Shown one piece after another: positions 31,528-40,613 of a stretch of 64,000 nucleotides of DNA. The DNA is from Bacillus sp. B1-b2. GTDB lineage: Bacteria; Bacillota; Bacilli; Bacillales; Cytobacillaceae. The DNA lies in contig NZ_WEHU01000020.1 in NCBI RefSeq assembly GCF_009183415.1, positions 1 to 64,000 on the forward strand, given 5' to 3'. Position 1 is the stretch's first letter. Each line of letters opens with the position of its first letter. The notes beneath the pieces are model-generated. The model did no database searches, was not told the origin of the DNA, and saw only the letters and a program-made list of their open reading frames with translations. The position numbers and the translations under genes are program-made.

Positions 31528-31543
31528 TTTGCCCTAGAGAAAC
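31528..31543. promoter_or_regulatory. MntR operator of mntH
   Basis: TTTGCCCTAGAGAAAC closely follows the MntR box (TTTGCCTTAAGGAAA type) and lies just after the -10 of mntH. MntR with Mn2+ represses mntH in B. subtilis. The mntR gene is not in the window. Confidence 0.75.
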
Positions 31544-31585
31544 TTTTTAATATTGGGTAAAATTCTAATAAGTAAGGTGAGTAAC

Positions 31586-32860
31586 ATGGGGAAACAATTA
31601 TTAAAAACAAATAAACATTCTACTACATTAGAAGAAGTTCTAAATGGAAACAAAAAAGGTTTTAAAAAGCTGCTTCCATTCTTAGGTCCAGCTTTTATTG
31701 CTGCTATTGCCTATATAGATCCAGGTAATTTTGCAACAAACATTGCTGCTGGCTCAAAATATGGATACCTTCTTCTTTGGGTCATTCTTTTCTCTAATAT
31801 CATGGCATTAATAATTCAATCCTTATCCGCTAAACTCGGAATAGCTACAGGAAAAAACCTCCCAGAAATAGCAAAAGAAGAATTTCCAAAACCTGTTTCC
31901 ATAGGCCTATGGATTCAAGGAGAAATAGTTATCATCGCAACAGACCTAGCAGAATTCATTGGAGCTGCACTAGGAATTTATCTTCTTTTTGGAATTCCTC
32001 TTTTGGAAGCAAGCATTATTGCCGCTATAGGCTCTTTTGCTATTCTTGAGCTTCAAAGACGAGGTTACCGGTCATTAGAAGCTGGAATAACAAGCATGTT
32101 ATTTATTGTTGTTCTTTCCTTTGTTGTTCAAATGTTTTTTAGTAAACCTGATATAAATTCTGTTTTTAATGGATTACTAACTCCTAAATTTGAAGGGGTG
32201 GATAGCGTCGTATTAGCTGCGGGTATTCTTGGTGCAACCGTTATGCCGCATGCCATTTACTTACACTCAGCACTAATTCAGAATAGAATAGTTGGGAATA
32301 CTTTAAAAGAAAAGAAACAAATTTTTCGTTTTGAATTTCTGGATATACTAATCGCCATGTTAATTGCTGGATTCATTAATGCTGCTATGTTGATTGTTTC
32401 TAGTGCATTATTTCATAAAAATGGATTATTTGTAGAAGATTTAGATGTAGCGTTTCATTATTTTGGAGAATTACTGAATCCTTTATCTGCTACTCTATTC
32501 GGTTTAGGGTTACTCATTGCAGGATTATCAAGCTCTTCCGTTGGTACCATGTCTGGTGATGTGATTATGCAAGGCTTTATCAATTACCGTATTCCTATTT
32601 ACTTGCGTCGAGTCATCACTATGGTACCACCTATCACCATTATCGCTATAGGAGTAAATCCAACTACTGCCTTAGTAGTAAGTCAAGTAGTGCTGTCATT
32701 TGGTATTGGATTTGCGCTAGTTCCTTTAATTCTCTTTACAAGTTCTCGCCGAATAATGGGTGGATTAGTAAATCGATTATGGTTAACTATTGTTTCTTGG
32801 ATAATTGCTATTGTTATTATTTCCTTAAATATATTTATTCTAATTCAAACTTTTATGTAG
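31586..32860 (+). CDS. mntH: Nramp-type manganese/proton symporter MntH
   Basis: A 424-residue Nramp transporter (B. subtilis MntH 425). Span 1 carries the metal-binding AYIDPGNFATNIAAGSKYGY near residue 44, and span 6 carries GATVMPHAIYLHSALI near residue 218 with Met and His; about eleven spans are visible. It imports Mn2+ (and Fe2+) with protons. The start is ATG 31586 after AAGGTGAG; an upstream in-frame codon at 31553 lacks a ribosome binding site. Manganese control through the box at 31528 is predicted. Confidence 0.95.
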   Translation: MGKQLLKTNKHSTTLEEVLNGNKKGFKKLLPFLGPAFIAAIAYIDPGNFATNIAAGSKYGYLLLWVILFSNIMALIIQSLSAKLGIATGKNLPEIAKEEFPKPVSIGLWIQGEIVIIATDLAEFIGAALGIYLLFGIPLLEASIIAAIGSFAILELQRRGYRSLEAGITSMLFIVVLSFVVQMFFSKPDINSVFNGLLTPKFEGVDSVVLAAGILGATVMPHAIYLHSALIQNRIVGNTLKEKKQIFRFEFLDILIAMLIAGFINAAMLIVSSALFHKNGLFVEDLDVAFHYFGELLNPLSATLFGLGLLIAGLSSSSVGTMSGDVIMQGFINYRIPIYLRRVITMVPPITIIAIGVNPTTALVVSQVVLSFGIGFALVPLILFTSSRRIMGGLVNRLWLTIVSWIIAIVIISLNIFILIQTFM

Positions 32861-32935
32861 GCAATTTTTAATTCATTTAAGATAGGAATGCCTCTAACAA
32901 AGAACTCACAGACTATTTTACTTTACAAGTAAGTT

Positions 32936-32980
32936 AAAAAAGGAAACAACGACTTTCAGAAAAGTTGTTGTTTCCTTTTT
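32936..32980. terminator. Bidirectional terminator between mntH and the SOD-like gene
   Basis: A long stem AAAAAGGAAACAACGACTT with AAGTTGTTGTTTCCTTTTT (one mismatch) followed by T-runs on both strands, between convergent genes. Confidence 0.9.
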
Positions 32981-33025
32981 TATTGTTCCATATTGTCTTG
33001 CCTTAAAACCAAAATGTATAAATTC

Positions 33026-33538
33026 TTACTTCTTCTTAATAGCTCCACAGGCAATTCTAGCTCCTGAATCTCCTGCTGGCTGAGTCATTCCATCATCTTG
33101 TTGTTCGGTAATGACTATAGAAGTACCATCTTTCGTAAACAATGATTTTTTTCCAGATTTCATCGTTACCTTTGGTGCAATTAGTTCTGCTTTCACTGTT
33201 CCATCATCTTCCACGATAATATTAGGAAGATCTCCCGCATGAGCTCCTTTTGGATGAAGAAGTCCATGCTCTTTATTGTCTGGATTAAAATGATCTCCCG
33301 CATCTTTGAATTCTGGTCCCTTACATTTACTACTATTATGAATATGAATACCATGAACTCCCGGTGATAACCCTTTTAGATCAAGGGATAATTTTACGCC
33401 TGACGACTGTTCTTGTAATATAATCATTCCTAAAGAATCTCCAACCTCATTAAACATTTCTACTTCTAGCTTTGTCACTTCCACATTTGCACAACCAGCT
33501 AGAACTAGTATCATGGTGGCAATAATGATTTTTTTCAT
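33026..33538 (-). CDS. Cu/Zn superoxide dismutase-like lipoprotein (YojM-like)
   Basis: A 170-residue lipoprotein with signal peptide and lipobox LVLAGC (Cys near residue 16). The Cu/Zn-SOD fold is clear: GIHIHNSSKC (Cu ligands HxH), AGDHFNPDNKEHG, HAGDLPN (Zn ligands) and GDSGARIACG. The fourth copper ligand of active enzymes, the His in the motif VIH near the C-terminal third, is replaced by Thr (SIVITEQQDD). B. subtilis YojM, also lacking copper ligands, has no normal SOD activity. So it is a Zn-type SOD-fold protein anchored outside the membrane, activity doubtful. Confidence 0.88.
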   Translation of the reverse strand: MKKIIIATMILVLAGCANVEVTKLEVEMFNEVGDSLGMIILQEQSSGVKLSLDLKGLSPGVHGIHIHNSSKCKGPEFKDAGDHFNPDNKEHGLLHPKGAHAGDLPNIIVEDDGTVKAELIAPKVTMKSGKKSLFTKDGTSIVITEQQDDGMTQPAGDSGARIACGAIKKK

Positions 33539-33695
33539 AGCTTTTCCTCCAATGACATATTGAAGTTATTATTTGTAATAGATTATTTTTTATACAAAAC
33601 GATCTTTCAGAGAAATAGAACAATGCTTATGATAGATGGAGGCAGAGAATGATTGTGTTACTATATTAAGTAAGATTATAAGGGAGGCAAATTAT

Positions 33696-34121
33696 ATGTC
33701 AGAATTAACAGTTGGTTCCATTGTTACAGCTTTCTACAAGACTGGAAAATATATAGGTGAAATAACAGAAATACGTGCTCAAAGCTATTTGGTTCGCGTC
33801 TTTGCCGTTTTAAAGCACCCTATACAAGGAGACTTGCATCATCCCAAGGAAACAAGTGTGGGCATTTTTCATGAAAGAAAAGCCCTTTCTTATCGGGAAC
33901 AAATGAATGCTCCTAAAAGTATGGTAAAACTTTATCAAGAAGAACAAATTCCTTCTTATCAAGATTCACTGGCGAATGCACTATACAAGCTAGAACAGGA
34001 ATTAAGTAAAGAGAATACTGACTATTCTTCTATGAGCTTAACTAACTTGGACATACTAAAAAAAGAATATTATCGTTTTTTAGGCATAAAAAAAGACGAT
34101 ACCTTATTAGACCGTCAATAA
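33696..34121 (+). CDS. kapB: Kinase-associated protein KapB
   Basis: A 141-residue protein of the KapB family: an SH3-like beta domain at 1-75 (VGSIVTAFYKTGKYIGEITE, YLVRVFAVLKHP) and a helical tail. In B. subtilis KapB is needed for KinB-dependent entry into sporulation. The start is ATG 33696 after AGGGAGG; the longer frame from 33636 lacks a ribosome binding site. The usual kinB partner is not upstream, which is odd. The kapD gene follows convergently. Confidence 0.88.
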   Translation: MSELTVGSIVTAFYKTGKYIGEITEIRAQSYLVRVFAVLKHPIQGDLHHPKETSVGIFHERKALSYREQMNAPKSMVKLYQEEQIPSYQDSLANALYKLEQELSKENTDYSSMSLTNLDILKKEYYRFLGIKKDDTLLDRQ

Positions 34122-34155
34122 ACAGTGTATTATGTTTTCCTTTCTTTACTAAAAT

Positions 34156-34192
34156 AGGGAAGTGGATTTCCGCTACAGGAGTTCACTTCCCT
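34156..34192. terminator. Hairpin between kapB and kapD
   Basis: Arms GGGAAGTG (34157-34164) and CACTTCCC (34184-34191) between convergent genes. The flanking T-run is poor. Confidence 0.55.
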
Positions 34193-34286
34193 TCATGTAA
34201 TGAGATCATTGTTTTCCAATTCCTTTAGAAGGTCCAATCCCTTCCTCTCCAATTCATTGCTGAAACATAACAGTTCATATAATTTT

Positions 34287-34904
34287 TTATGCAAATTTAT
34301 TAAAAACCTTAGATAAGTCAATTAAATCACCGATAGTTGGTGGCTTAGGCTTACCTAAATAACGCTTATCTTTCTCTACCAGCTTATATATATGGTATGT
34401 GGTTAATGCATCATCAAGCGCACGATGATGTATTCCAGTACCCTCTCTTCCATATTCTCTAACAGCTTTCCATAAGCCAGTTTGATTTTGATCACCGAAA
34501 AAGCGCTTGTATTCCATAGATAAATCGATTTCTTCAAACTCAATAGTAAAGGGAATATTTTCTTTTAGACAGTTATCCTTGAGTACTTTAAGATCCATAT
34601 TTCCCCATGTGATAATCGAGTTTTGAAACCCTTGACTTAACTCTTCCAACTTCTCCATTAATGTTAAAAGAGAAATCCCATTATTAACCTGTTGCTGTGA
34701 AATATGTAGAAAAGATTTGCATCTTCCTGAAAGAATTGGAAAACGATTTGGGATAACATAGGAGGAAAACTGTTCTTTAACTAAGTCATCTACAACTGCT
34801 ACAATACCGACTTCAATTATTTCTGGATAAAACCCTTTAAAATTCTTGCTTTTCTCTGGCATCGTGAATTCAAAATCAATAAATAAAAACTGTTGCTTTT
34901 CCAT
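34287..34904 (-). CDS. kapD: 3'-5' exonuclease-family sporulation inhibitor KapD
   Basis: A 205-residue DEDDh exonuclease-fold protein, the same length as B. subtilis KapD. Exo I is FLFIDFEFTMPE at the N-terminus (Asp, Glu), Exo II is ITWGNMDLKVL near residue 100, and Exo III has HHRALDDALTTYHIYK near residue 162. KapD inhibits the KinA route to sporulation. The start is ATG 34904 after GAAGGTG, giving MEKQQFLF; the in-frame ATG at 34955 is rejected as having no ribosome binding site and no family sequence. Confidence 0.9.
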   Translation of the reverse strand: MEKQQFLFIDFEFTMPEKSKNFKGFYPEIIEVGIVAVVDDLVKEQFSSYVIPNRFPILSGRCKSFLHISQQQVNNGISLLTLMEKLEELSQGFQNSIITWGNMDLKVLKDNCLKENIPFTIEFEEIDLSMEYKRFFGDQNQTGLWKAVREYGREGTGIHHRALDDALTTYHIYKLVEKDKRYLGKPKPPTIGDLIDLSKVFNKFA

Positions 34905-35140
34905 CTTTTCACCTTCTTTCCATTTCACATAAATAAATGACTTTGTAGCCTTCATGTTAGGATGAGGGATATAATTTCATAAAAGTACCTAAATGTTCTG
35001 CCTTTATTATAACAGAATATACGTATAACCTTTTAAATTTTCTGTATTTTTATGATAATATTTTCCACTTTATTTCTATAACAAACAATAACTGATAAAA
35101 TATATTCTTAGACAAAAAATTTTTAATTGAGGAATATGGC

Positions 35141-36997
35141 ATGAAAAAAACATTAGGATACGTTATTACCCTATTAATGTTTTGTTTGGTATTTATTCTA
35201 CTATCCTTAACTACTATTCAAATAAAAAATTATGTATCGTTTCCAGATTTACTTAAACAGAAAGTAAAATTAACTGAACAAGTGATAGCAAATACTAGCT
35301 ATCTTCTTGATAGTAGTGGGAAAATATTTTCAGAAATTTATACTCCAACAAATAGCATTTATTTACAAGATGAAGAGATACCAACTATTTTAAAAGAAGT
35401 ATTTGTTTTAACAGAGGATCAACATTTCTATGAGCATCATGGGTTTGACATAACCGCTATTGGTAGAGCTCTATTGGTTAACGCAGATGAAAATGAAATG
35501 GAACAAGGTGCTAGTACCATAACACAGCAGCTAGCTAGAAATAGAATGCAAGCATTTGAAAAAACGTATAACAGAAAATTAAGAGAGGTTCTTTATGCTT
35601 ACCAAATAGAGAAAGTGTGGTCAAAAAAGAAGATTTTATCGGAATATATTAATACCATCTATTTTGCCAATAACACATATGGAATAGAAGCAGCGGCTAA
35701 GTATTATTTTAGTAAGTCTACACAACAACTAACCAATGCAGAAATTATTTTCTTAGCAAGCATTCCGAACAACCCGACTCTCTATAACCCCGTTACGTCT
35801 TTTAGTCACACAAAGGAACGTCAAGAACGTCTGATAGATAGCTTGGTAAGGAATAACCGACTTTCTGAAACGGATGCAATGGAATGGAAGAAGGAAATAA
35901 TCACCTTAAACGTCCAGAAACGAATAGATTTATATCCTGATTATTCCACATACGTAGAAGCAGAATTTAGAGAATTAGTAGCTGAAAAGTATGGATATAA
36001 AGAACGACAAAATAATGCGGATGAGAAAACAAAAGCTATAGTAGAAAAAGAACTAGATAATCAAGTTCAAGATTTATTCAAAAGTGGAATATACATTCAT
36101 ACTGCTCTACAGCCAGATTTACAATCCTATGCTGTTAACTCCTTAAATCAAACACTTTCTAATATAGATGTTCAAGGTGCAGTGGTCGGAATGGATCAAA
36201 AAAATCATACAATTATCACATTAGTCGGAGGAAAGAATTATCATAAATACGACTTTAACCGTAGTTACCAAGCATTCAGACAGCCTGGTTCATCGATAAA
36301 GCCATTATTAGTTTATGGACCATTTATTCAAGAAACTCACAACTCCATTAGCAAAGAAGTAAATGCGGATGCATTCTGCAAAGGAACTTATTGTCCAAAA
36401 AACTATAGTGGAAAGAATTATGGAACTGTCACGTTAGAAACAGCTTTTAAAAACTCTTATAATACACCTGCTGTTAGATTAATGGACCAAGTTGGTATAG
36501 ACACAGCCTTTTCTTACCTTCAAAAATTCCATTTTCAACACATAACGCAAGAGGATTACACTCTTGCTGCTGCATTAGGTGGATTTACAACAGGGATGTC
36601 CCTACTGGAAATGACAGATGCTTATACTACTTTTGGAAATAACGGGCAGTATCAACAAGCTAGAGCTATATTAAAGGTCACAGATTCTTCTGGTCATTCG
36701 ATATTAGAATGGGGTGATAGTTCTGTGCCCGTATGGGATGAACCTACCAATCAAGCTATGAAAGATTTATTAAGTGCTACTGTCCAATCAGGCACAGCAA
36801 TGTCAGCTAAGTTTCCTTCTGCCTATCTTGGAGGAAAAACAGGTACCACTAATGATTATCATGATTTTTGGATGATAGGTTTAACAGATGAAAAAACCAT
36901 AGGTGTTTGGATTGGAAAAGACACCCCAGTTAACTTAAAAAACATAGAATCTCAAAAATTACAGCTTAAAATATGGAAGGATATTTTGTCAAAATAA
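35141..36997 (+). CDS. pbpD: Class A penicillin-binding protein (PbpD, PBP4-like)
   Basis: A 618-residue bifunctional peptidoglycan synthase (B. subtilis PbpD 624). An N-terminal membrane anchor spans about 7-27. The GT51 glycosyltransferase domain has EDQHFYEHHGFD, GASTITQQLARN and NTIYFANNTYGIEAAA. The transpeptidase domain has the SxxK serine in PGSSIKPLLVYG, SYN in KNSYNTPAVRL, and KTG in GGKTGTTNDYHDFW near the C-terminus. All catalytic motifs are present. It is monocistronic and near yufK, as in B. subtilis. Confidence 0.93.
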   Translation: MKKTLGYVITLLMFCLVFILLSLTTIQIKNYVSFPDLLKQKVKLTEQVIANTSYLLDSSGKIFSEIYTPTNSIYLQDEEIPTILKEVFVLTEDQHFYEHHGFDITAIGRALLVNADENEMEQGASTITQQLARNRMQAFEKTYNRKLREVLYAYQIEKVWSKKKILSEYINTIYFANNTYGIEAAAKYYFSKSTQQLTNAEIIFLASIPNNPTLYNPVTSFSHTKERQERLIDSLVRNNRLSETDAMEWKKEIITLNVQKRIDLYPDYSTYVEAEFRELVAEKYGYKERQNNADEKTKAIVEKELDNQVQDLFKSGIYIHTALQPDLQSYAVNSLNQTLSNIDVQGAVVGMDQKNHTIITLVGGKNYHKYDFNRSYQAFRQPGSSIKPLLVYGPFIQETHNSISKEVNADAFCKGTYCPKNYSGKNYGTVTLETAFKNSYNTPAVRLMDQVGIDTAFSYLQKFHFQHITQEDYTLAAALGGFTTGMSLLEMTDAYTTFGNNGQYQQARAILKVTDSSGHSILEWGDSSVPVWDEPTNQAMKDLLSATVQSGTAMSAKFPSAYLGGKTGTTNDYHDFWMIGLTDEKTIGVWIGKDTPVNLKNIESQKLQLKIWKDILSK

Positions 36998-37107
36998 ATA
37001 TCTTGATTGTCCCAAAATCTCAGCTCCTTGAAGTAAAATATGGAAAAATCATCTATATAGTTTTATAAAAAAGATTAAAAGATGCAAAAAAGTATTCTGT
37101 TTACGAT

Positions 37108-37152
37108 CCTCTGGCTATAAGGCGATGGAATCTTTCTCCTTATAGCTAGGGG
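37108..37152. terminator. Hairpin after pbpD
   Basis: Arms CCTCTGGCTATAAGG and CCTTATAGCTAGGGG around a 14-base loop, between convergent pbpD and yufK. No U-tract follows, so termination is likely but not certain. Confidence 0.55.
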
Positions 37153-37196
37153 ATTAATGCTAGGTGTTTAAATAAATCGGGGAATCGTCCACTTTT

Positions 37197-37751
37197 TTAT
37201 AATGGCAAACTTGCCATCAGACCATTATACAAATTAATGCAAAGATACATAAAACCAATCAACAATAAAGACCATGTAAATACCTGAAAAAGAATAAAGA
37301 AAATCATACCTGACATACTTAAGTGTTCGCTAACAGCATTTACGTAATAAACAAAATAAACAAGTGTAGTTATGATAAAAATAAGACCAATAAGAGAAAA
37401 GCTTGAAATGGCAAACAAAGAAAGAATACTACCTATTATATAAATAATGCTCCCTTTTCTTACCTTAGTTAAACTGACTCCTTGATGATCTTCCGAGAAA
37501 AAAAGGAGTGATATCTCATTTAATGTTCCTGCAATTAGCTTCAAAGCAGATAAAACCATAAAGAATAATACACAAAAAAATAGCAATAAAGATAAGCGAA
37601 TACCTGTTGCTGAAAAAAACTCTAACAAACCTTCATACATGCCAAGACTTTTCAATAAATCCATGACTGTTAGTTCTACTCGAATAGAAATAGATAAACT
37701 GAAAAAACTTATAGAAAAAAGTGGAAAATAACTTGTTAAGTATGTATTCAT
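37197..37751 (-). CDS. yufK: DUF5366 membrane protein YufK
   Basis: A 184-residue integral membrane protein with about five to six hydrophobic spans, matching YufK of B. subtilis (185) in length, start (MNTYLTSYFPLFS) and place near pbpD. The function is unknown. The start is ATG 37751 after GGAG; the in-frame ATG at 37778 precedes that site. Confidence 0.85.
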   Translation of the reverse strand: MNTYLTSYFPLFSISFFSLSISIRVELTVMDLLKSLGMYEGLLEFFSATGIRLSLLLFFCVLFFMVLSALKLIAGTLNEISLLFFSEDHQGVSLTKVRKGSIIYIIGSILSLFAISSFSLIGLIFIITTLVYFVYYVNAVSEHLSMSGMIFFILFQVFTWSLLLIGFMYLCINLYNGLMASLPL

Positions 37752-37779
37752 AAGCTCTCCTATACTAATACAATCCATA

Positions 37780-38060
37780 AAAAATATTCTTTTACATATT
37801 AGTTACTTCTCTCCTACTTGTAAAGTAAATCATCGATCTTTCGTAAAATCAATTTTAATGAAACCTAAGTATAAGCAGTTGATACTCACTGAGCCTAACT
37901 GCATTATCGCTTAAGATAATACAAATTGGCTTTTAACAACATATTACTCTAACTCCCTCACCGAGAAACAATTCCCTATATAACCAGAGATTCCTACGGC
38001 TACATTTTCCTCATTAGAAAATACTATAAAAGTCCTTTAAGAGGACTAATCCAAATTCGG
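37780..38060. other. Intergenic gap
   Basis: About 280 bp with no gene. The only structure is a small hairpin AGTCCT-TTAAG-AGGACT at 38031-38047, just before the next gene. Confidence 0.3.
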
Positions 38061-38072
38061 GAGTGAATGGTA

Positions 38073-38249
38073 ATGGAGCATATTCGTGAAGGATTAATAC
38101 CAACTGTCTTAGGAACAGCTGTAACAACTGCTGGAATTGTTATGAAACAAAATCGTAAAATTGACTCCATGATTTCCAACACAGTATTTGGCTTTGGTTT
38201 AGCACATGTTGTACTAGGCACCATTGATTTAATCGAACACCGTAATTAA
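38073..38249 (+). CDS. Small conserved-type membrane protein, unknown
   Basis: A 58-residue protein with two hydrophobic stretches (LIPTVLGTAVTTAGIVM and VFGFGLAHVVLGTIDLI) separated by a charged KQNRKIDSM turn, suggesting a hairpin in the membrane. GGGAGTG precedes ATG codons at 38067 and 38073; the second has the better spacing. No name is known to me. It stands just before a group of small unknown genes and the PHA cassette. Confidence 0.65.
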   Translation: MEHIREGLIPTVLGTAVTTAGIVMKQNRKIDSMISNTVFGFGLAHVVLGTIDLIEHRN

Positions 38250-38283
38250 AAATCTAGAACAAACGAGAAAGTACCGCTTAAAA

Positions 38284-38317
38284 GAAGCCAAGCCCTTTAA
38301 TCAGTGGTCTTGGCTTC
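38284..38317 (+). terminator. Terminator
   Basis: Perfect arms GAAGCCAAG (38284-38292) and CTTGGCTTC (38309-38317) after the small membrane protein gene; followed by ACTTTAAC. Confidence 0.65.
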
Positions 38318-38393
38318 ACTTTAACATTCATAAATACTTCTTATGAAGAATAAAAATAAGGATAACTAAGTATATAAGAAGGGAATGTCACGT

Positions 38394-38771
38394 ATGAGAC
38401 GACCATATTACTATGGTGCTATTCCTACTCCAATAATCTATCATCCATATTTACACTATCCTTTTTTAGCAAGAGAGTTACCTGCTGTTAATCCAAATAA
38501 ATTTATAGAATCCTCCAAAAAAACATTACCACTATTATCTGACCTAGAATTATGTATAAACAAATTAGCTAATTCTAAAGAGCTTTCTACAAACATTATG
38601 ACTGCTGCACAACTATCACAAAAAGCAACGGTCGAACAACTCATTAAATCCACAGGAATCAAAAATATTCCAATCATCGATTATAATCCAGATGGAATAA
38701 CTTTAAAGTTTGATCAAAAAAATAAACCTCCTTATTGCTGCTACTTATCTGTACAGCTAAGATGGAGTTAA
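38394..38771 (+). CDS. Protein of unknown function, possibly spore-associated
   Basis: A 125-residue basic protein. The N-terminus is Tyr/Pro/His-rich (MRRPYYYGAIPTPIIYHPYL), followed by a helical middle and a C-terminal segment with PPYCCYL. The Tyr/Pro-rich start is common in spore-coat-type proteins, and from memory it resembles B. subtilis YuzC, but I am not sure. AAGAAGGGA precedes ATG codons at 38385 and 38394; the second has usable spacing. It is monocistronic with its own terminator. Confidence 0.6.
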   Translation: MRRPYYYGAIPTPIIYHPYLHYPFLARELPAVNPNKFIESSKKTLPLLSDLELCINKLANSKELSTNIMTAAQLSQKATVEQLIKSTGIKNIPIIDYNPDGITLKFDQKNKPPYCCYLSVQLRWS

Positions 38772-38795
38772 TGGATTAAGACACCACATTTAATG

Positions 38796-38834
38796 GTCAA
38801 GATTCTCCTTTAGTAGTAAAAGCAGAATCTTGAC
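38796..38834 (+). terminator. Terminator
   Basis: Arms GTCAAGATTCT (38796-38806) and AGAATCTTGAC (38824-38834) followed by T6, after the unknown 125-residue gene. Confidence 0.9.
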
Positions 38835-38870
38835 TTTTTTATACAATTTTTTCTACGATCCTAGATAATA

Positions 38871-39062
38871 TTAATAATAAGGGTAAGGGCCATAAGGAAC
38901 TGGACCGTACGGTACTGGTCCATATGGTACTGGTCCATAAAATGGTCTTGGTCTAACTAATGCTCCACCTATAACCCCACCAAGTAATCCACCAACAAAT
39001 GGTGCTGCGAACCATGCTCTTGAATCTTGTTGCGGATAAGGAACTGGATATCCATGATACAT
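38871..39062 (-). CDS. Small Tyr/Pro/Gly-repeat protein
   Basis: A 63-residue protein with a hydrophobic Gly-rich segment (WFAAPFVGGLLGGVIGGALV) and a C-terminal repeat of PYGPV units (three and a partial), matched by 15-bp DNA repeats at about 38885-38940. Such glycine-zipper plus Tyr/Pro tails are common in small spore-coat or surface proteins of Bacillus. ATG 39062 follows GGAGG. The function is unknown. Confidence 0.7.
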   Translation of the reverse strand: MYHGYPVPYPQQDSRAWFAAPFVGGLLGGVIGGALVRPRPFYGPVPYGPVPYGPVPYGPYPYY

Positions 39063-39268
39063 AAGCTGTTACCTCCACTCTAGATTTTTTCTCTCTACAC
39101 TATTTACTATGCATTTGCCCCTCATTTGGACTGGGCTATTGTCCTACTCTTTCTGTTTATATTAGACATTGATGTTTAGGCTTAGGTCTCCGCCTTATTT
39201 TAAGCACCCTTTGAAGTCAGCTTGTCTATACTATATGGAATATATAATCAAAGAGGAAGGGGAAAGAA

Positions 39269-40036
39269 ATGAACGCATTATTTGAGCTTACCGGTAAAAC
39301 TGCCATTATTACTGGAGGAAGTCGAGGATTAGGAGAACAAATGGCAACTACCTTAGCAGAAGCCGGTGCAAATATTGTAATTTGTTCAAGAAAGTTAGAG
39401 CAGTGTTTAAAAACAGAAGAAAAGTTAAAAGAAAAGGGAATAAAAACGCTTGCCATGGCATGTGATGTGTCCAATAAAGAAGATATTTCTGCTGTCATTT
39501 CAAAAACCATTGAAACATTTGGAACAATTGATATTTTAATCAATAATAGTGGAACATCTTGGATGGCACCATTCCAAGATTACCCAGAGGACAAATGGGA
39601 AAAAGTAATGAACGTGAATGTAAAAGGTTCTTTTCTTTTCTCGCAAGCAGTTTCTCAAAAAATGATGGAGCAAAAAAGCGGTAAAATTATCAATATTTCC
39701 TCTGTTACTGGCTTACAAGGAACTCACCCTATGGTTTTAGATGCCATTGCCTATTCAACTAGCAAAGGAGCAATCATTCACTTCACCAAAGATTTAGCTG
39801 TTAAGCTAGCTCCATACAATATCCAAGTTAATGCTATCGCTCCGGGATTCTTCCCTACCAAAATAACATCCGCTCTTGAAAAACATAAGCTTCCATTATT
39901 AGCAAAAATCCCAGCACAGCGTTTAGGTAAATTAGAAGATTTAAACGGAATTATCTTATTTTTAGCAGGAGATGCCTCCAATTATGTGAACGGCCAGACC
40001 ATTGCTATTGATGGTGGACTTTCTTCTATGCTTTAA
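39269..40036 (+). CDS. SDR oxidoreductase of the PHA cassette (PhaB-like)
   Basis: A 255-residue short-chain dehydrogenase: AIITGGSRGLGEQMA near residue 13, LINNSGTSWMAPF near 93, catalytic Ser in INISSVTGLQG and the Tyr/Lys pair in AYSTSKGA near 160. Overall it resembles gluconate 5-dehydrogenase/acetoacetyl reductase types. Next to phaR-like and phaC genes it probably supplies (R)-3-hydroxybutyryl-CoA from acetoacetyl-CoA. ATG 39269 follows GAGGAAGGGG. The gap to the next gene is 81 bp. Confidence 0.78.
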   Translation: MNALFELTGKTAIITGGSRGLGEQMATTLAEAGANIVICSRKLEQCLKTEEKLKEKGIKTLAMACDVSNKEDISAVISKTIETFGTIDILINNSGTSWMAPFQDYPEDKWEKVMNVNVKGSFLFSQAVSQKMMEQKSGKIINISSVTGLQGTHPMVLDAIAYSTSKGAIIHFTKDLAVKLAPYNIQVNAIAPGFFPTKITSALEKHKLPLLAKIPAQRLGKLEDLNGIILFLAGDASNYVNGQTIAIDGGLSSML

Positions 40037-40117
40037 ACAGGAGGTAAGTCCCTCCTTTATGGTTGATACGCCAATTGATTTAAAAAATAATTAATTAAAG
40101 AAAGAAGGTAATGAAGC

Positions 40118-40612
40118 ATGGCTCAGGTTACAATTGATTTTTATGAGTTATTAAAAAAAGGAGGAAACTTACTACAGTATCGTATTAATGATAGCATTAA
40201 AAAAAATTTAAATCAGATTCCGTTAGTTGATTTTGCAAAATCTAAAACTGGTCTTCTTACTAAAAGAATGGATCAAATCCAACAATATACAGAACAAGCG
40301 ACTAATTATATGAATCTCCCTACTAAAACAGATATCGCTAATACGACTCAGCTAATTTTACAATCAGAAGAAAAAATAGATCAACTTGATAATCAATTAT
40401 ACAGCATAACTTCTATGCTAACAGAAATGAAAGAAATGATGGGTTCCTTCCACCAACAGCCTTCTATGTCATTCGAACTGAATGCCAAGATTACAGAACA
40501 AGAAGAGCTCATCGTTTCTCTTCAAAGAGAATTAGTCCAAGCGAAAGAATTATTACAAACACAAATGGAATTAGTAACTGTATCTAATCCTACTTCCTAC
40601 CAGGCGATGTAA
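40118..40612 (+). CDS. phaR: PHA synthase subunit PhaR-like
   Basis: A 164-residue, helical protein with strong coiled-coil character (TEQEELIVSLQRELVQAKEL near residue 128). By place (directly before phaC with 1 base between stop and ATG) it is the class IV synthase partner PhaR, though the known Bacillus protein is about 200 residues. PhaR is needed for PhaC activity and binds the granule. GAAGGT precedes ATG 40118. The name rests on context plus coiled-coil form. Confidence 0.68.
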   Translation: MAQVTIDFYELLKKGGNLLQYRINDSIKKNLNQIPLVDFAKSKTGLLTKRMDQIQQYTEQATNYMNLPTKTDIANTTQLILQSEEKIDQLDNQLYSITSMLTEMKEMMGSFHQQPSMSFELNAKITEQEELIVSLQRELVQAKELLQTQMELVTVSNPTSYQAM

Positions 40613-40613
40613 A

